Assembly (NCBI GenBank): GCA_017517665.1
Contig: JAFWYP010000045.1
Coordinates: 1-45,440, forward strand
Reading direction: 5' to 3'
DNA length: 45,440 bases
Source of the DNA: Clostridia bacterium
GTDB lineage: Bacteria > Bacillota > Clostridia > Oscillospirales > Acutalibacteraceae
Below are positions 45,228 to 45,440 of this stretch, piece after piece. The notes below the pieces were generated by a model. It was not told the DNA's origin, ran no database searches, and was given only the letters and a program-made list of their open reading frames with translations. Made by a program: the position numbers and the translations under genes. How positions within the stretch are numbered: position 1 is the stretch's first letter; every line of letters begins with the position of its first letter.

Positions 45228-45440
45228 TTAAGCAGCTGTATCCCATTCAACAACGAATACAACGCTTGCGATTGTTGCTTCAGTAGCAGCAACTGAAAGA
45301 GGAGTAACGATTGCATCATAATTAACTGCAACGCTGTTGTTTGCTGTGTCGCCGACACCGGTCATATAGCAACCTTCAACGGGAGCAGAAATGAGAGTCT
45401 GTGAATTAACATCTGACTTATCCGTTGCAACCTGAGCACC
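45228..45440 (-). CDS. Secreted-protein C-terminal part (start outside window)
   Basis: Seventy codons are visible before the TAA stop. The sequence contains VATDKSDVNSQTLISAPVEG, NSVAVNYDAIVTPLSV and ends IASVVFVVEWDTAA. The end matches the last strands of the 710-residue protein (YDAVVSATSS ... IVYIVDWKE), so it is a third member of the same family. A hairpin follows. Confidence 0.75.
   Translation of the reverse strand, partial: GAQVATDKSDVNSQTLISAPVEGCYMTGVGDTANNSVAVNYDAIVTPLSVAATEATIASVVFVVEWDTAA

Larger units (their letters stand above)
6986..45440 (-). mobile_element. Tn1549-like integrative conjugative element (incomplete in window)
   Basis: The backbone genes and their order are those of Tn1549/CTn-type ICEs of Clostridia: PcfB, VirD4 (CD1115 type), Maff2, VirB6 (CD1112 type), PrgI, VirB4 (CD1110 type), NlpC/P60 (CD1108 type), DUF4315, DUF4366 (CD1107 type), topoisomerase III, LtrC-like, TTRAP, methylase/helicase giant, MobC, CD1845 and MOBP-type relaxase. 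No integrase, excisionase or att repeats are visible, so neither end is defined. The left limit given is the last gene before the truncated polymerase; the right limit is the window edge. A cargo region (about 9.3-16.1 kb) sits between mobC and the relaxase. Confidence 0.85.

Overview
The window looks like a piece of a low-GC Gram-positive (Clostridia / Oscillospirales-type gut Firmicute) genome. Reasons: strong AGGAGG-type ribosome sites on nearly every gene, frequent TTG/GTG starts, GHKL/AgrC-type kinase, SGNH/MBOAT/DHHW polymer-acetylation genes, and a conjugative backbone of the Tn1549 (CD1107-CD1115, Maff2, PcfB) type. Apart from a kinase fragment at the extreme left, every gene I accept is on the minus strand, so operons read from right to left.

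Layout, left to right. (a) 1-816: the 3' end of a histidine kinase gene (+) runs into an unknown gene (-) that reads through its antisense strand; this looks like a rearrangement junction. (b) 1141-5193: a promoter-led four-gene operon (SGNH hydrolase, DUF4358 lipoprotein, MBOAT acyltransferase, DHHW protein), probably for O-acylation of an exported polymer. (c) 5288-6966: a DUF1667 protein and the C-terminal third of its FAD/NAD oxidoreductase partner, fused in frame to a truncated, frameshifted Y-family DNA polymerase. This marks a second rearrangement junction, perhaps the eroded edge of the mobile element. (d) 6986-45440: an integrative conjugative element (ICE) of the Tn1549-like family, incomplete at both edges of what can be seen, with no recombinase in the window.

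Within the ICE the transfer genes read from right to left: secreted surface proteins, PcfB, VirD4 coupling ATPase; then after a terminator the Maff2 small membrane protein, VirB6, PrgI, VirB4, a BRO-N protein, NlpC/P60 wall hydrolase, DUF4315, DUF4366, topoisomerase III and a Cys-rich VLP protein; then after another terminator a 3D-domain protein, an LtrC-like ArdC/metallopeptidase protein, TTRAP, a secreted Ig-like protein, a 2885-residue methylase/helicase giant, a DUF3848/3846/3849 protein and MobC. MobC would normally sit beside the relaxase. Here a terminator and about 7 kb of other genes separate them, with the relaxase at 7545-8957.

The most interesting part is 10758-15959: an ECF sigma factor, its membrane anti-sigma partner, a secreted papain/staphopain-like protease, a secreted unknown protein with a coupled 54-residue membrane peptide, a second secreted protein and a lipoprotein. 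None of the secreted partners belongs to a family I recognise. I regard it as a candidate undescribed stress- or contact-regulated secreted-protease cassette carried by the ICE. Other notable points are a candidate oriT (7349-7473), a start-stop codon pair behind a perfect ribosome site in front of the Maff2 gene, a ten-fold Cys/His repeat surface protein, and a set of eleven hairpins whose only mismatches are all G-U pairs on the minus-strand RNA. No tRNA, rRNA, CRISPR array or insertion sequence was seen.
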